Shown: positions 21,131 to 22,218 of the stretch, piece by piece
How the letters are laid out: the number at the start of each line of letters is the position of its first letter
Position numbering within the stretch: the first letter of the stretch is position 1
DNA from: Thermoplasmata archaeon
Lineage (GTDB): Archaea > Thermoplasmatota > Thermoplasmata > Thermoplasmatales > Thermoplasmataceae
NCBI GenBank assembly: GCA_021819605.1
Contig: JAKAQT010000009.1
Coordinates: 1 to 22,218 of the forward strand
Direction: 5' to 3'
DNA length: 22,218 bases
The notes under the pieces: generated by a model
Seen by the model: only the letters and a program-made list of their open reading frames with translations
Told to the model about the DNA's origin: nothing
Database searches by the model: none
Translations under genes and position numbers: made by a program

Positions 21131-21599
21131 TTATGCCTTCTAGCAAATTAATGCCATCAAAACCTATGTCTTTCACTGTGTATGCAACAACGCGGGAGTC
21201 GCTTCTCTCTATTTCTTCCATAGCAGTGAGGGTTTCCATGGTCGTCAGATATTGCTTCCTGTTTCTGTTGATCGTAAGCATTATAAAATCTATATCGCCT
21301 AAGATGAAATATATAGCTACTACGTTGGGAAGCTTTTGCAACTTTTCTCCTATGATCTGTGCATAATTTTTTTCGTATCTTGTTTTAATAAATGTTAGCG
21401 TAAGAAAGTCGTAACCCAGTTTCTCATAATCCAGCAATGCAACATTTTTTTTGATGTAGCCTTGGCTTTTCAGCTCGTGTATTCTCTTGCTTATGGCTGA
21501 AGGTGAGAAAATTCCAACTTTTTTACCTATCTCTGACAGAGAAATTTCCGAATTGTCCTTTAGAAGACTCAGTATTCTTAGGTCAAATCTATCCAACAT
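21108..21599 (-). CDS. Lrp/AsnC-family transcriptional regulator
   Basis: A 163-residue feast/famine regulator. The N-terminal helix-turn-helix covers about residues 1-55 (MLDRFDLRILSLLKDN, ISLSEIGKKVGI, SPSAISKRIHELKSQGYIKK), followed by the ligand-binding RAM domain with VVAIYFILGDIDFIMLTI, the GD-containing strand typical of the family. The ATG at 21599 is chosen because MLDxxDLxIL is the standard Lrp start and a TATA-like box (21621-21630) lies about 27 bases upstream; a TTG at 21620 would add seven residues and overlap the promoter. It is tail to tail with the aldehyde dehydrogenase gene, 6 bases apart, and shares its AT-rich composition, so the two may have travelled together. The ligand is probably an amino acid or keto acid; unknown here. 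Confidence 0.92.
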   Translation of the reverse strand: MLDRFDLRILSLLKDNSEISLSEIGKKVGIFSPSAISKRIHELKSQGYIKKNVALLDYEKLGYDFLTLTFIKTRYEKNYAQIIGEKLQKLPNVVAIYFILGDIDFIMLTINRNRKQYLTTMETLTAMEEIERSDSRVVAYTVKDIGFDGINLLEGINPIADNP

Positions 21600-21620
21600 T
21601 ACGTGTAAATGGTTTTGCAC

Positions 21621-21630
21621 TATATTATTT
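21621..21630 (-). promoter_or_regulatory. TATA box of the Lrp gene
   Basis: AAATAATATA on the minus strand, about 27 bases before the ATG at 21599; implies a leaderless mRNA. Confidence 0.5.
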
Positions 21631-21639
21631 CTCCTCTAA

Positions 21640-22140
21640 CTAATAATATCGCTAAAATTTCGTGAAAAACATAATCTGGACGAAATTCTTGCTTATGATA
21701 ACACTTGTAGATACTCTGAGCATTTGAAGAGCGCGTATTTCTTCCGGAATTCTATTTCCTTTAAGCCTATCATTTGAAATGTATAATCTTTGCTTGGCAA
21801 TCGCTGTATATATGATTTCATTTCTTTACTAATGAGAAAAACAGAGAAATAAGTCTGGTTTAAGATAGGGTCCAGGTGCGAGTTAATGGCGCTTGTATAA
21901 TGAAACTAATTCTGGAAATTAAAATAAAGTGTTGGAACAACAAATTAATTTCCCTATAAGTTTTATCTTGAAAAATGCGAGTTGCTAGGATTACACATAA
22001 AATAATAAAAGCAAAAAAACTATATCTATTGGTATCTCTGATATTATGTCCATTCCGAACTCATTTTGTGTGATTTTGATCTGACTTTCAGCCATTTTAC
22101 TTTCTTCAATAATTTTCTTGAAATTAAATTAAGCCTTAAC
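21640..22140. other. AT-rich stretch with only two tiny minus-strand frames
   Basis: About 500 bases with no recognisable gene. Two short ATG-initiated frames exist on the minus strand: 42 codons at 21693-21821 (basic, with IEFRKKYALFKCSEYL) and 34 codons at 21991-22095 (polar start MAESQIKITQNEFG, then a hydrophobic end IVFLLLLFYV). Neither has a clear ribosome site or a family match, and both may be chance or gene remnants. Confidence 0.35.
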
Positions 22141-22218
22141 TCAAGCTTTTTTACGTAATATGTCGAGATCAATTTTCAGATCCGACACAAAGTCTTTCGC
22201 CTTTTTCGGTACCTCGCT
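22141..22218 (-). CDS. Possible C-terminal end of a gene running in from the right (partial)
   Basis: The minus strand is open from the window edge to a TGA at 22141-22143, encoding 25 residues that include EVPKKAKDFVSDLKIDLDIL and end in RKKA. The alternation of charged and hydrophobic residues looks like a real amphipathic helix, and the local composition is less AT-rich than the spacer next to it. Too short to name. Confidence 0.4.
   Translation of the reverse strand, partial: SEVPKKAKDFVSDLKIDLDILRKKA

Noticed and set aside
21693..21821. 42-codon minus-strand frame with basic, protein-like composition
   Set aside because: No ribosome site, no convincing TATA spacing, no family match. 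Kept only as a note in the spacer entry.
21991..22095. 34-codon minus-strand frame ending in a hydrophobic run
   Set aside because: Could be a small membrane peptide, but without promoter, ribosome site or relatives it cannot be told from chance in AT-rich DNA.
1..22218. CRISPR arrays, tRNA or rRNA genes, complete insertion sequences
   Set aside because: No regularly spaced repeats, no cloverleaf-like conserved arms and no transposase frame with flanking inverted repeats were seen on reading both strands.

Overview
The window reads as chromosomal DNA of an archaeon, most likely a thermoacidophile of the order Thermoplasmatales; this placement is inference. The signs are archaeal TATA-like boxes about 23-33 bases before start codons (many apparently leaderless mRNAs), GGTGA/GGAG ribosome sites only inside operons or short leaders, an archaeal-type phenylalanyl-tRNA synthetase alpha chain, an HTH-10 (bacterio-opsin-activator type) regulator, HxlR and Lrp regulators, and a stand-alone AAA-associated C-terminal domain protein. 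No rRNA, tRNA, CRISPR array or intact insertion sequence was recognised.

Left third (1-9.1 kb): molybdenum/tungsten-cofactor enzymology. A formate-dehydrogenase-like molybdoprotein (YjgC/FdhA type) is followed on the minus strand by its usual DUF1641 partner, cut by the window edge. Facing away is a cofactor-synthesis set: moaE, a convergent mobA-like gene, then a tightly packed operon moaC-moaB-moeA-moeA(PBP-like)-mobB ending in two hairpin/T-run terminators. Together these cover MPT synthase large subunit, cPMP formation (MoaC), adenylation (MoaB), metal insertion (two MoeA) and nucleotide addition (MobA, MobB). MoaA and MoaD are not in the window.

Middle (9.1-14.45 kb): short, mostly single-gene units: a four-helix membrane protein, a cyclophilin divergent from an HxlR regulator over one TATA box, pheS behind a leader hairpin, a 49-residue zinc-finger protein divergent from a GNAT acetyltransferase, and an HTH-10 regulator divergent from an 86-residue protein over a shared TATA box with a perfect palindrome beside it.

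Transport (14.45-18.96 kb): a DHA2-type MFS exporter, a stand-alone AAA_assoc_C protein, and an ABC importer (ATPase plus a fused double permease) of the nitrate/taurine type with no binding protein nearby. The ATPase reading frame has no ATG, GTG or TTG before its Walker A motif.

Right end (18.96-22.2 kb): clearly AT-richer DNA with two long non-coding stretches around an aldehyde dehydrogenase and a convergent Lrp/AsnC regulator, and the last codons of a possible gene at the edge. The shift in composition suggests a recombination boundary or an acquired segment.
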